Shown: one piece after another, positions 1 through 12,892 of the stretch
How the letters are laid out: every line of letters starts with the position of its first letter
Position numbering within the stretch: position 1 is the first letter of the stretch
From: Fasciolopsis buskii
Lineage: Eukaryota > Platyhelminthes > Trematoda > Plagiorchiida > Fasciolidae
Length of the DNA: 64,000 nucleotides
Direction: 5' to 3'
Assembly: GCA_008360955.1 (NCBI GenBank)
Contig: LUCM01011154.1
Location: 178,717 to 242,716, forward strand
Made by a program: the position numbers and the translations under genes
Notes under the pieces: model-generated
Seen by the model: the letters and a program-made list of their open reading frames with translations, nothing else
Told to the model about the DNA's origin: nothing
Database searches by the model: none

Positions 1-1252
1 AGGTCCACTCCCTGTTCCCGTTGGATATTCACTCTTTTTATATAAACGTGTAACTCTGGGTAAAGGCAGCGGTCAGTGAGGCTTGCCTTGCTGTTTAACG
101 CTGAACGATGATGATGATGATGGTGATCGGGTTCATTAAACTTGAGACAGCCTAGATGACTATCCGTGTGATGAATGGCCAAGCCCCCGTTACACTGACA
201 CTCAATTGAAGCACCGAAGGATAGACGATCGATAGCCCAAATGAAGATTTCCCATGGTTGCGAAAATGATCCATTTCAGCTGTGAACTGATCTGTTGAAA
301 TTCTCTGTTTCAGAAGGTTTGGATTAGGATTGACGGGAATGTTTACTTAAAAAGTAATGTTACTCACTCAACAAATAAGCTGGTTCGTTTTTCCGACAAG
401 AGAAGACCGACACCTGGGCTATCGACCTCTTGTTCTTCCGGTTCCACCAAATCTCAGCCGAGTACCCGTATACCAAGATCCACGGGCTTTTGCTGCCCAT
501 CGCATTAATCGCCGTCAGTCAAATGATCAAAGTCCTGGCTTTGCAACTTGATGACCACATGTTCAAGTCATCCCACCGCCTGGCGAACCTTATTTGACTG
601 CTGCTGCTGCCTTCCCTGAAATGATGTGGATCATTGTTTTGTTAATAAAAGAAACAAAAGGTAAAAGATAGAACAGAACTTGATCTCAAGTGTCACCTAC
701 CGGGCATGGTCGCATTTGAGCGAAGTTCATGCGCCCGCACTCTGTAACATGATACAAACGAAAAACGTTCACTTAGTGCGAACAGAAATACCCAATCTTT
801 GAAGCACTTGACTTTATGAATCTTACGACACGGGCTCAGAAGCACTTACGGTGGTTCTGGCCACATTATCTGGGCGAACTCCCCTCGATGTCTGTTGTGT
901 GGTTCGAGATTGTTCATTCATTGGGCGATTGCCACCTGTTGCGATTGGGTGTTGGCATTCAGACATCGTCGGCTAAGTAGATGAGAATATTGTGATTTAG
1001 CTTACTACACGTTCATCTGTTTGCTTTCTGATGAAAGACTCTTAACCCGTAATGATAAGAACGCCATTGCTGTTCAGAAGTGGTCAGTCTTAGGGATGAA
1101 CTTCTGACACCCTGTTGGAATGTGGAAAGTTGAAATATCCTTGCGGTCCCTCGCCGAAGAAATGGTTTCTGGCGAATGAACTAGGAAAAGATGGAGAAAA
1201 CGTAACTTCAGGGAGAGAATTAGAAACGTAAACCTGCACAACAGAGGACAAG
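1..1252. other. Unassigned stretch, no gene seen
   Basis: I see no convincing coding exon, RNA gene or mobile element here. The only structure is a short ATG/GAT trinucleotide run at about 107-122. The open frames are short, start at arbitrary codons and match no family I recognise. Confidence 0.5.
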
Positions 1253-1475
1253 TTGACGGTGAGAATCATCAGATTAAATGGCTGATCCTTCAAGACAATA
1301 ATGCACGTTTCCGTTGAAGGGGAATCGTTGCATGAATGCTGGAAGGGCAAAATCTTTTTCATGACCGCTTAAGTCCACATATTTCAACCCAGTTGGAAGC
1401 ATATGGGGAAAATGTCAAAAAGAAAGATTATGCTGGTTGGGAATTTATCAGATATTCACAATTAGAAAAAGGAAC
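1253..1475 (+). repeat. Diverged interspersed repeat, copy 1 of 2
   Basis: This stretch aligns by eye with 22001-22215 on the same strand, at roughly 60-65 percent identity over about 200 bases. Shared blocks include TTAAATG near the start, a GAATGCTGGA/TAATGCTGGA block, a CCGCTTAAGT/CCGTTTAAGT block and an AAAGATTATGCTG/AAAGACTATGCTG block near the end. The similarity also survives in translation (KKDYA in both), but both copies have short open frames only, so a coding origin is uncertain. The family is not one I can name. It may be an old transposon fragment. Confidence 0.5.
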
Positions 1476-4400
1476 AACAAGATCTTGGGACAAAATGCCG
1501 GTAGGAGCCGTTGACTGTCGCTAAGTGAGGTGAGGAAAAGGGACCCGGGGGTGTTGTTTCTATCAACTACCCAATTGGAACACAGAAAATGTGTTTACGT
1601 GACTCACAGAAGTACCTCCTGCAAGCACTAGTTGGGTCAGTCATTTTTACACATTTAATCCGTTATTCTTCAAGACGATGATGGCATTCAAGCTATTGGT
1701 CATAGACATAAGACATACTGCTATGGTCATGGGGACGACGAAATTGACGTTGCACCATCGCCCAAAGAGCGTCAATTCTCGCAAGTTCTTCGAACAACGT
1801 GAGTATTTAATGATTTTAGTCGAGAGAATAGAGAATGTGTTTATTCTGTCTGAAAACAACAGGATAACCATTCTCAGAGCAGTTCGGACGGACTAAAAAT
1901 GATAATTTCAATGAAAACTATCCTGCCATCCCCGAAAGTCTCGTTTACTGCAGAACAACAGGACCAATCGGGGTTTACCTCTGATTCAGTACTACATACC
2001 AGATCGACTATAACTCTCGGAAACTCGAGTTTATTGGGGTTGCAAGTGATATGGATTGAGATTTATTTGCACGAAGACGTTCACATTAGTCGGACTGGAT
2101 ACCGAACATACTCCGACTGGCTTGTATCGGGGAATCTGTATCGCTGACTGCAGCCTCTTCAATCGATCCCCTCGTTTTTAATTCAGTTCTCTTTATCTTC
2201 ATCGCTTTATCAAGGAAGAATGATAAATCGGCCTCCCACTGGTCAACACAGCTGCCTGTTATTAATCGCAATCAGACGATGATGTATAGGTTGGTTCAGG
2301 ACGAAGCCCTGTGGGTGATGGTCTCCAATCCCTCTCTTTTCTAACCCTTATTTTGAACGACGTTCCAGTTCATTGCCGAAAGTGTTATGAAAATCAGGCA
2401 ACTTTCAAATGCGCCTGCAAAACAGGACGCAGAAAAGTGCCCCTGACCTTGCTCCCAGAATTATAGTCTGTCGGAATCCTGTACCGTGTCCCATTCTGTG
2501 GCCAGTGTCCGTGCCGATCACGTGATGCAACCCGGTGCAGCTGCGTGTTAGCCTGCTTAAATAATCAGCAAATCAGAACCATGGAGGCACAAGAACGAGA
2601 AGTTTAAGCATGTCCCAAGGACCCGGAGATAGTCTACCAATCAGGATTCCTCGCAGTTTGTATACAAACACATGATTTGTAAATAAACTCCGAACATGAA
2701 TGTGCCTTTCATCTGCTGTGGGATTCTCTGTCTTCAGCTTCATAGATATAGTCGGATTCATTCCAGTATATATGGACAGTCCTTAAGCGTATTTAGCTCC
2801 TACTAGCCGAATATTGCATTACCATTTCAAAGGCCAACGCTGTACACTTAACTGATTTTGTTGAGATTTGCTGTTATCTCTTGATTTCTAGACATCAAAT
2901 CACCCTGCCTTTCTTTTTCAGCCAAGAATGAAGAAACCACATTTGATGTATTGTTTGATTGAATCAATAAACCTGGTCGACAGCTAGTATGCGACAGCCA
3001 CACAAATGCGTACAACTGGATCTTTTCCAAGCGTCTATGACGAAACGCACTTGAAATACATCAAATTCACCAGTGTTATTTCGTGGAATGCACATCTTGG
3101 AATAGTCCTTCTCGAGTCTGGTCTTTAATCCAGTTGATAACTCGCTGAGGAAAGTTGACCAAATCCACATTTACATTAATGAACTAAAGGCTATTTTGAA
3201 CACACAGTTGGGGAATATTCACAGGGTGATTTGTAGAATGCACGTTATCAGCACCGGGAAAACCTAGCGTTCATTTTTAGGGGAAAAGGAACAGATAATA
3301 GTCTGTTGGACTGTACTGCCTTGCATCCGTACGGTGCTTCTTGTAAACATTTTTGTCGCACCGCATTCGGAGAAACTTGTGATCTGTTTTTCGTCATTAC
3401 TCAGCTGTTTTTTCGAGTTTGACAACTTACATACCCTTCGCACAGTTTCTCATCGGCTTAACGTAGTCCACTGTGTTGGGTGGTGATTCTCATCGTCGTT
3501 TTATCTGCTTACCATTAGACAGCGTCTTCCTAGCAAAAATACATTGGATTACAAGCCAAATAAGCTGAGCATGTACTTAATGGTGTTTATCGAATGATCG
3601 GTCCATTGAAGAGAAACTCACCATAGTAAGATTATCAAGAACTGATAGGGGAATTTGCCACGAGGATGAGAAACTGCGAGAAAAGACTGAGTAACGAAGA
3701 AGGGATTTATGAAAGCCCTATCTAATGTTTTCGCCTTCTGTGTTCGACCATGATTTCAGTGGTCAGACTGTGTATACTGTTCTGAAGACCGAAAACCAGA
3801 TGGAGAATCTAAATGTACTCCATAGTTTTTGGTGCAGGTTATGATCATAAAACGAAAGATAATCGGCACGCCTTGTGAATTGTTTTAGTCAAACACGGAT
3901 TCGAATCAGCAGCACTGTCGGGAATCCTTTGGTCTGAGACTGTGCAATCAAAGACAGCAAGGAAACCTCACCAACTGAAAGTCACCTCAAGATACCTTCC
4001 CAACTCGTTGTTACGTACACGAACCAGATTGAAACGTCGTTGGCGGGCTAAGTTCAGAACAACGGCAGTCACTACTTTTTCTCTTATCTCCAAAGGCATT
4101 TGGCTATGTGTTAGCTTCAGGCGGCTGCCAAGCTATTGCGTGCTGTGTCACTTAACCTGACGGCAGGTTCATCATACTTGGTCACTGAAGCAGATTTCGG
4201 CTGGTTTCGTTAACTGTGCGCAAGATGCGAATGTTGAGCGGGGAAATTTGTAAAAGTTGGCAAAGTCTTGGTTTCAGTTATTCCGTGTTCTTCAGAAACA
4301 AATATTTAGGGCGATCTTTTCCATGACAAACTGTTGCTCATCACTTTACGGGAGCCACAGCTGACTCGCGAAACTCACGTATTAATGGTTCTTACCAAAC

Positions 4401-5169
4401 TATTTCTAATAGAATTTCGTCTTAGCTAAACAAAATTTGTAACTAAGCTGAATTAAAGCGGCGAATTTATGACTAATTTTAATACATTTTTCTAGTCAAC
4501 GTATTACGTTTTGGTAGCACGGGAATTGGCCGCTAGCGGTCAAACGATGTGCATCGTTCCCTTAGGAACGTGAGAATTTCCCGGCTGCTATTCCCATCTC
4601 TGATATTCACCTCCACTTTTGATAGTTAACAATTGGCTGTACCTCCCTTCCGCGAGCACGGTACATTTTACTGCTTAGTCATTAAGAAAAGTGAGGGAAA
4701 TGGAAAGCAAACAGTACTTCTAATAGGATGCTCCATACCATACAAATCATTCGCTTATATGTACCGAAATCAATTAATCACAATCTTGTTTTGTTCACAT
4801 CACGTGACGTGCTTCATTGTGTAATCTAGTCCGTGGAATCATCCGCCCACCTATCCTTGTGTTGCAAATGGGTCGGTAGTTATAGGAACGACATGAAGTG
4901 GAACAGTGTAGCCGGTTCACTACCTCATGCACAAATCTTTTATCTGTGTGCTTTAAGGTCAAACCAACGTGTGCCTATTCCGTTGTACATCATAATCCAC
5001 ACAATGTGTGCGACGCTTGTGTGCCCGTTAAATGCAGTGCAATCATGTATATGAGAACCCTCTAACTTGCATGGGTGAGAATCGGTATCCGGATGCACAA
5101 TCAAAATGTAGTTTGCTTTCGGTTGGACTTTTACAGTCGGGTATTGGCACCATTGAGCATAGGACCTGT
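1476..5169. other. Unassigned stretch
   Basis: About 3.7 kb with no feature I can support. All open frames are under about 85 codons, and none shows a recognisable domain or a plausible splice-bounded exon chain. It could be intron, intergenic DNA or repeats too old to see. Confidence 0.45.
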
Positions 5170-5325
5170 CTTTTATCTTCTATCCCTTACTAATAGTGTA
5201 CATTATTTCAGCAAGAGGCCCGGGCCAACATGAAGCTGCAAAGCGCGGAAGTTGGCCGTTTGTGAGTGTTCGTACTCTCAACTTACACGCCCAAAAGCCG
5301 TAGCCTTATCTCCGTGATCAATGCT
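5170..5325 (-). mobile_element. tRNA-derived SINE, diverged minus-strand copy
   Basis: Read on the minus strand, this has the same order of blocks as the better-preserved copies at 14976-15167 and 21281-21463: a GATAAGGCTACGGC-like block, a TTTGGGCGTG block, a TTCCGC..TTTGCAGC block, a GGCCCGGGCC block and an A-rich tail ending at about 5170. The B-box region is badly mutated, so the promoter is probably dead. It is recognised only by comparison with its relatives in this window. Confidence 0.55.
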
Positions 5326-8300
5326 GTTGACTGAAATCAAGAAAACAAATTAGGGTCTCGGAACAAGAATATAAAGCTCATCTGAACTAGTAAATCTGAA
5401 TACGGAACATATTATCAAACTGATGAATAGTTCGGGGGCAAGTCAAAAGTGTCCACGGGCTAAATGATTTTGACATAATGGAGAGCGTAAGTTTCGGTTG
5501 ACTAACCTTTTAGATTAACGAAACAGTTCATGATTTATGTCAGGCCGACAAGTAAAGGAAAAAATACAGCACTAATACGAGAGATAGCGTGAAAAGCAGC
5601 AGTCTTTTCGGGGAATTTATGTACATTTGAAAATAATTGATTCACGACTGGGAAAAAACATGTGAGTAGTTGCGGAATGACGGACCCGTAACTTCACTGA
5701 CATGTTCTTCACGTCACGTGAAGTCGCCATAAGCCTGAGTTGCAAACCAATTCCAACGATATCCAGATTTATTAAACACGCTGGACGGAGTGGTTGAACT
5801 GCGGTGCTCTTCCTCATATTCCATACTGAAATTCAATCGGCATAGGTGTGTAAGTGGATAGAAACTGTTTGCCATCGATAGAAATTTTGGATCTGACTGT
5901 CAATCACTTTTCGCGACCCACTTCGCTCATTCTTGTTTGCTTCGCACTTGAGAAAAGAAAAAACGCGCCTGGTATTCTATAAATAGTATGTTCGCAGACA
6001 AACCGCTGATTGATCGTCAGGCCAAATTGCCATTTCCCGACAATTATTGCTGATTCTGTTTGAATTTCAGTTCAGATTATCAACTGCTGTGTTTGACTAC
6101 TTGAAATCTGTAGACCGTCACTCAATCCAAACCCTGTTCATGTTTTTCCCTAATGGGATGAACATCTCAATAAACGCCACCAGCCGAGGAGGTCTACTTG
6201 AGAATACAAAGATCCCACAGGGCCCCTGATACTCATTTTTTAATTTCCGACCGCGCTGACCCAGTTTCCTTGCCAGATTCGGGCAGTACGACAATAGTGT
6301 TGATGTTTACACTCCACTTTATTTCAATGCCGACCCAATTGCCGAATCCCACAGAGGAAGTAGTTTATTCCCTAATGTATGCTGTGTTGAGGGCAAATGT
6401 GATACCCACTTTTGACCAAATCCTATGGCAACCATCGACCCATGCTTGATGGCGCAAATAATTTTTTATCAGAAGTGAATACGGAATTTACTTTGAATAC
6501 ATAGTTGCACATTCGAAGCGGCTCACGAAGTTCAAATAAGATGTTGCTTGACCGACTGAATTGTCATTTTTTCTGAATGTGTGATATGTTATTCTTTGAA
6601 TTCATTGTTGCTGTTTAAACACGGTGGATCGTGGATTTATGTTGTAACTCAGTCAGAAAGCTGGTAACCCACTATGGACTTTCATGCATCTCAAGGCCAA
6701 GTTCTGGCAGTGTTAACACAAGAGGTTTTCTGCTAAGGAGACAGCTGTCGGTCTATAAGATTATATTCTTACTTTCATTGACTCTTTTCTCAGTAGAATT
6801 GAGATGTGCGTTACGATCCATAAAGTAGTAGATCTTTCACCCACATTATCCAGGAATGATCAAGTAATTAAGACGGAAGCATTCGGAACTGGGTTTCACT
6901 GGTGTGAGTCTTGTCAGCACCAGTTATTTTCGGGTTCGGAAGTCAGTCAGTTGACCATGATCTTCATGAAACACCGTACAAATTTCGTGGAATTAATAAA
7001 TAGTGGTTTGCGCACTGTTGCGTGCTCACCTACTTAAGTTGCGTTAGAGAAATGTATCTATGGTAGAACAGCACTCCAGCATCTGCTTGATAAGCCGAAG
7101 GTTCCCGGATGCGATACAAGCTTGTGGTGTCGACTTTTGCACGCATTGTACGTGGATGAGTTTCCCATTTCAAATAAAAATGGAACCAAAAATCCTAAGT
7201 AGGGATGAATTTCCATTCAAAAGGAACCTTGATTGATGACCGGATAAATAATTTGCAAGTAATGACATTTAATCAGTTCCATATAAACTCAGCGTAGCAG
7301 ATCACGAAAGTACCCACATCTTGGAACTGTTTGGTACAACAGCTCGTCAAAATTTTGGCTCACAAGAACTCCTCAATTTATTTGGGATCTAAATATTTAC
7401 TTGCGTAAATGCATCATTCGAAATTTCTTTTTTGTTACTTTTCTTCATATTGCTAGAAAGATGTTCTTTTTTGGCTAAAGCTGAACTACAAATACAATAA
7501 CCTTCCGTATGGATTGCTCAATGCTCGGTGGCGGTCAAAAGGAAGCAATTGAAAACTTGGTGGGTAACGAAAGGATTGGTTATTTGGCGTACTATGTGAG
7601 GGTAACACAGTTATCGCCATCGCGAGAACCAGCTTCGCAAAAGTAACTTATCATGATCGAAGTTGTTAAAACTATAGTGTTGTTGAAAAGACGTACGACT
7701 GATGGTCGTCGAACTGTCTCCTTAAAACATGTCGTTCCGCGTCTGTTGCCTGTCAGCAATCGTCTTTTCTTCCTAGCTCCAACAGGAGAACCAAAGTCGA
7801 GCCACCACAAATCTTTCTTTATCAGAGAGAAACACGTTTTTATGGGAATGAAACTGTAAGTCCATGTCTGTATGGCTGTCGCTTATTTCATCAATTTTCC
7901 GAAACTCTGTATCGGTGGTTGACATCCAGCTTCATCTGGGTAAAGTTCCTTCGTAGTGTAACGCAGACTTTTCTCGCTAATTGGTTGACAAAGTCTACCG
8001 ACAGGCTCATTTCTCCCGTCCAGTCGTGACTCTGTGTCGCCTGGTGGTTAGTGGCCGTTGCGATGAGGCTGTCTTAGATTGTTTGTGTCTTCCGGTGCGC
8101 CCATGGTTTGGTATCAGTAGATTGCATTCACCTGTGGGTATCGATTACGAGTTCCCAATCACAGTCCATCATCGCGAAATAACCGGCAACCAATGTATTA
8201 GCCCCGTTTGTCTTTGACGCATGCAAGGCGAAATTAGCATTCCCTCACGAGCATGAACTATCCTGTACTTGAGTGATCGGATATGGTTTACGATGCAGCC

Positions 8301-9060
8301 ATTTCATCTGACCTGCAAGAAACTATCTCCTGCGGCACATCACAGCTACGCCCATGACTGGGGCTCAAACCCAGGAAGAATGGATGTATGCAGAAAAGTT
8401 TCAGCCATCTCACCAACCAGGTTGAATCCTAACCATTTGTTTAACTAGTATCGACATGCATATCAACTTGAGAACTTGGGTGAGTGGAAGAAAGTATGTT
8501 TCGGGCTCCCCCCCAGTGAAACAAAGAAACAGGTGTCGCCAATGGAAGTCTAAGCAATAGGACAACATGATCCCCCCCCCGTAAACAGTCGCATGTCGTT
8601 TGGCTTTTCTCCCGTTCATCCGTATGGGACTTAATTGAATATTAACAGTGTCGGTCAAGCAGGGCACGGCGGATGTGCATAGCTGAATGTTGCAACAAGG
8701 ATTGAAATGGCGGGAAAATGAAACAATATCTGCGTTTCAGAGCTGTGTTGGGCGTCGATACTGAGTAGTCAATCATTATTTTGTCAATGTACAATCAATT
8801 TTAGTCTCAAGCGTTATCTAAAATAAAGCTGCTTTCTAGGTTAATTCTGACTATTGTGCCAGATGTGCAAGTTATATTTCAACAGAGTTTCGGTAATTTT
8901 ATTAAATTCTTCAGGTTCTGAATATTCGGTAGTGTTGTGGGAGGTTTTATAGTAAAACAGTTCAGTCTTTTCTTTACTGCCCCAGACAGTTCTCACTTTA
9001 TACGGGCCGCCCTAGCCTATAAACCATTTTACTCTTCAAATCATTTAGGTAGAATACGGG
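5326..9060. other. Unassigned stretch
   Basis: No supported feature. The stretch contains short homopolymer runs (for example nine C's near 8572-8580). A possible tRNA-like box pair near 8340-8415 was considered and rejected. Confidence 0.45.
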
Positions 9061-9279
9061 TTGGTCTATGCACGACCCACGCCTTATGTATCGATCAGCG
9101 AAATCCAGAGAACAAACACATACATCCAACAATACCAGCATCAGGTTAGCACTGTTCTTGTCACGAGCACGAAAACTACCAACACTAACACCAGCACTGC
9201 CACCATCAATCACACTAGCCAGTTATCAACCCTCAGTGAACCACCAAGTTAGCCTTACGCACAAACACTGCTTGTCCTA

Positions 9280-9336
9280 CACCCAAGCACACACAAGCAT
9301 ACACACCCACACACACACACACGCATACACTCACCC
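9280..9336. repeat. CA-rich microsatellite
   Basis: An imperfect (CA)n tract with AC/ACAC units and interruptions (GCATAC, CCAC). The ~100 codon open frames crossing it on both strands are low-complexity products of the repeat, not genes. Confidence 0.85.
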
Positions 9337-9454
9337 ACCAAATTCCAATGGTACCAAACATGTGTACATTTAAGCACGAGTCGTCATGTGATGTGTCTAC
9401 AGTTATCGATCCGCGTCCGCCAAATAGGTTCGGGTGTTGTTTCACTCGATTGTT

Positions 9455-9581
9455 TTTGTTATTATTGTTTTTATCGCCATCACAGCTTTGCTTGTTTTTC
9501 GGTTTCCTAGCCTCGAATTTCTACGGTGTCGGCACTGAATCGTTCTTGATACAAAGAAAGGGAGAGAAGCAAGCACAAAGT
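9455..9581 (+). repeat. Exact 127 bp direct repeat, unit 1
   Basis: Bases 9455-9581 are identical to 9628-9754 as far as I can read. The unit starts in a T-rich block, contains ATTTCTACGGTGTCGGC and ends in AAGCACAAAGT. The units are 173 bases apart, with a 46 base spacer. Nothing else in the window is duplicated this exactly, which points to a very recent local duplication or an assembly artefact. Confidence 0.9.
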
Positions 9582-9627
9582 GCAATCAAATGTTTCGTCC
9601 TTGAGACTGCTAGTGACCTCAGGATTG

Positions 9628-9754
9628 TTTGTTATTATTGTTTTTATCGCCATCACAGCTTTGCTTGTTTTTCGGTTTCCTAGCCTCGAATTTCTACGGT
9701 GTCGGCACTGAATCGTTCTTGATACAAAGAAAGGGAGAGAAGCAAGCACAAAGT
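9628..9754 (+). repeat. Exact 127 bp direct repeat, unit 2
   Basis: Second unit of the direct duplication with 9455-9581. It is followed at once by TTG-rich simple sequence, so replication slippage in a simple-repeat context is a plausible origin. Confidence 0.9.
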
Positions 9755-9937
9755 ATGTTGTTTCTTGTTGTTTTTTGCTGTTATTGTTGTTGTTATTGTT
9801 CCTATTATTTTCGTCGTTAGTGTTTTTTTTCTGATACCACATCGGATGGTTCGCGAGTGATCGAGATTTTACTAGAGCAATAATCGGTTGGTTTCTATTT
9901 CTTCGCTATATCTTTTTGAGAATCTTGATTGTTTTTC

Positions 9938-9969
<32 letters not shown>

Positions 9970-9985
9970 ATTGTTATTGTTGGAA
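9755..9985. repeat. TTG/TTA-rich simple-sequence tracts
   Basis: Two imperfect trinucleotide tracts built from TTG and TTA, at about 9755-9825 and 9928-9982, are separated by more ordinary sequence. On the minus strand they would encode runs of Asn, which explains the Asn-rich open frame there. I do not regard that frame as coding. Confidence 0.75.
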
Positions 9986-10993
9986 GTACGTGTTTCTGAT
10001 TGCCGTCGCCTGCTTAGTTGGTGGTGGTGGTCGTTTCCTCTTCAGGGGTTAAGATTGCCGATCTAGTTTGGAGATTACCATTCATATTTAAACTACTGTC
10101 CCAATTCGGCTAAACTCTTCCCCAACTATTAACCTATCCCGCTGGGAATCGGCGAGCTTCAGTCATCAAGCACACTTTCTCGTCGGTTCGATTAAAATGG
10201 ACAATGCGATTTATCGCATTTACCGCTTCTGATTGATCTTCCTACATTTTGATCAGTGTTAGAACGTTGGGCTCTACCGGTTACCCTCTAGGTCACGGCA
10301 GTTGTGTTGCGTATTCGGGCTCGAGCTCGTCTATACCAAACGAAACTCGGTTCCTTAATATTATTCACATGAAAATGACACTTTCATAGGATTACGCCCT
10401 GCTAGCAACAAACCAGAAGTGACAATTATTGTCCACCGCTTCACCGTTTTTATTTTTCAAAGGGAAATCATAAGATTCTCCAAAGGCGAACATCGGCAGT
10501 CGAATTGTTTACTTTGACACTGCAGTAACCTTGTTAATAAGAGATCGTCGATATGTATGCACATTTTTAAGCCGTCGTTAGAGGGATATTAAACTACTTT
10601 ATTCTGTCCTTTATTATTGCGAAGACTTGTATTCCGTAGAAAAAGTCATGGGAGTAGAAACCATAAGTGTGAAAACCGAAAGATAGCATGAGGTGCCATT
10701 TCAGAAGCAGGCATCACCGCGTGTATCTCACCGTGGAACGGGGAAGTACCTCAACAATTAATTTTCCCGTGAGGTCCCAATTCCTTCATCCGTCAAGTTT
10801 AGCACGACGATTCACTTTGAAGCTAGACGGGCCTTGTCCATATTAATTCAAGTCTTGCGTTATTTTCTTGTTGTTTCGTTAACATCGGTTGATCGTTTGC
10901 CATTTATTTGCCTAAGCATTAATATTGTACCAGCTTGTAATGTGAATATGTATTTTTAGATGTCACAACCACAAAGCATTACTTAGCCAAATG
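9986..10993. other. Unassigned stretch
   Basis: About 1 kb with no supported gene. It begins with a short GGT run at about 10020-10032 and is otherwise unremarkable AT-rich sequence. Confidence 0.45.
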
Positions 10994-11383
10994 AATTAAT
11001 ACGCAGCGACGTGTACCTACTGGTTGTCAGCCTGTGTCGCTAACGCCCCCCCTCCGCCCCGGATATGCTGGTTGCGCAAGCGATCTGGTCGAGCTGGTCG
11101 CGTCGGCTTGGTGATAAGTTGTATAGGCAACAAGCAATACGNNNNNNNNNNNNNNNNNNNNNNNNNCAAACAACCGGCTGACCGACAGATCAGCCACAGA
11201 CACAGGGCTAACCAGGATGGGGCGTGCAACACCCAAACGTGGTCGATATCACCACTCCATGACCTGTAGATGGCACGGTAGTAAAACCAAACGCCTCAAC
11301 TCAAACCTGGTTTCAAACCACCAGACGATGAGAACCGGGCCGGGCTCAGGATTTGGGCCGGTTGAACTGAACTGCACAGAATA
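10994..11383 (-). repeat. Interspersed repeat, minus-strand copy, contains N gap
   Basis: The reverse complement of this segment matches 12893-13250 closely, with most blocks near-identical: the GATATCACCACTCCATGACC block, the CCTCCGCCCCGGATATGCTGG block and the AAACCTGGTTTCAAACCACC block. The pair forms a long inverted repeat around a ~1.5 kb centre. Open frames through the repeat are GC-rich and reappear in several frames, so I do not treat them as coding. The element type is unknown to me; I see no RT, transposase or clear terminal repeats. Confidence 0.8.
11142..11166. other. Run of 25 Ns (assembly gap)
   Basis: Twenty-five undetermined bases lie inside the minus-strand repeat copy. Compared with the complete copy at 12893-13250, the flanks of the gap should be almost adjacent. 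The true missing sequence may therefore be very short, or the region may be a mis-join between two repeat copies. Confidence 0.98.
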
Positions 11384-11674
11384 CTGACTGGGAACATACA
11401 ATTTTGATGTTGCTTATTTACACAATTTGTTTTAACTCTCAGATCGGATCCCGTACAACTAAAAGCACTCAGAATGAGAAACAATAGGTTCTACGAATAG
11501 GGACGTTCCAGACTCCAGATCAGAAGTCAAGATTATCCTGTGTTAAACGTGTGGATTGTTAACTTCGATAAAATATATGTCATCATGGCCGGTTGTTTTT
11601 AAATTTAGTTAATCTAAGCGCAGCTTTCGTACATCTTGCGGATTTTCCAGTTGTTTACGTGCTCACTGGTTCTC

Positions 11675-11828
11675 CCGTGACGACATTTGGACATTTGAAT
11701 AGACAAGTTCGCGAGTTCGAATCCCATCAAGACCGATGACCCTATTCTGTAGCTTTGGCACGACCGCGGCCCACTTACCAAAGCATGATGGTACGTTTAT
11801 TGTGTTGGTAAAATGAGGAAGTAAAAGG
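11675..11828 (+). mobile_element. tRNA-derived SINE, diverged plus-strand copy
   Basis: Contains a well-kept B-box-like GAGTTCGAATCCC preceded by CATTTGGAC, followed by GACCGCGGCCCA, then AGCATGATGGTACG and ending near GAGGAAGTAAAAG. The same blocks occur in this order in the copies at 14976-15167 and 21281-21463 (read on its own strand). The A-box end is poorly conserved. No target-site duplication is evident. Confidence 0.55.
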
Positions 11829-12892
11829 CCATCCTTTAATTATAAGCAGAATCGTATACGGATGATAGAACCAAATTGCCCCAGACGGACACCACTGGTT
11901 TCGCGGTTGTTGCCGCTCATCAGATGTACCTATGTTTGGACAGGAATGATTGAACAGGGTACGTACGCGTGACGGACGAGAACAGCTGCCACACCGGTTG
12001 TGCACTTCCGAGGGAGATTTTGTTATCACATCCATACACGATAGTAGTTATAATTAGAACCGAAAATTTCGGACTGTTTGTCTTCTTTCTGAAGGTTGTT
12101 ATTGACTAACCAACGAAAACTGTCGGCAAATCACTGTCGTGGTTAATAAATGAATGAACTCATCATCGATACTCAGTCCTCATGATTTAAACAAAATCCA
12201 TTTCTTTATATGTTAGCTTTTGTCACAGAGCAATCTTGTGGTCACTTTTGGAACCTCGCACAGGATAGCCTGGCGACGTATTCTATATCAATTCGCTTCA
12301 GTTCATCCCTGTCTTGGGAGTCGGGAAAAAAATGAAGTTCTCCCCTGAGGATATCTTATTGTTCTGGTAGGTGGCATTCGAGGGGACCGAACTGGCGTTC
12401 ATTCACCTGTATCATAAGTAGTAATATTCATGGCCGCAAAGATTTCTACTGCTTTATATTCATACGACATTGGAAGACAGCGAATTTTAAAATTCTTAAA
12501 GCAGGTCTTGCGAAAGGTTACTGAAGGTGACCCAAACGTCGGATCATTACAAACATTCCCGAGCGCGTTGCATTACATTATTCAAAAGCTTAAAATAGCA
12601 TATATCACATGGGAAGTCGTTTTTTCGATACAATCCGAAGCATGTTCGGTGCTGGCACATTAAAGTAGCCGTTTATTTACGTGTGGTTAAATTGACTAAT
12701 TCTCCATTTTTTCGTGTTCAAAAGCTCGCTGATAACCTACCACTTTCATCCAGTTTCCCGTTACGATAGCGGTGGTGAATGCGTACCCACCCTCCCCCTA
12801 ACCCGAGTGAGTCTCGGATCCAGGAGGCAGGGTTTTCAACTCAGTCCAGTGATCACACGATGGCCTGAACAGAGGAACCGAGTGGGCATACA

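Noticed and set aside
8340..8415. Possible tRNA-like box pair on the minus strand
   Set aside because: The A box is off consensus, the B box core has GTTTGA instead of GTTCGA, and no second copy is present in the window.
9068..9842. Frames of 101-111 codons rich in Thr, His or Asn
   Set aside because: They are translations of CA and TTG simple repeats and of the duplicated 127 bp unit.
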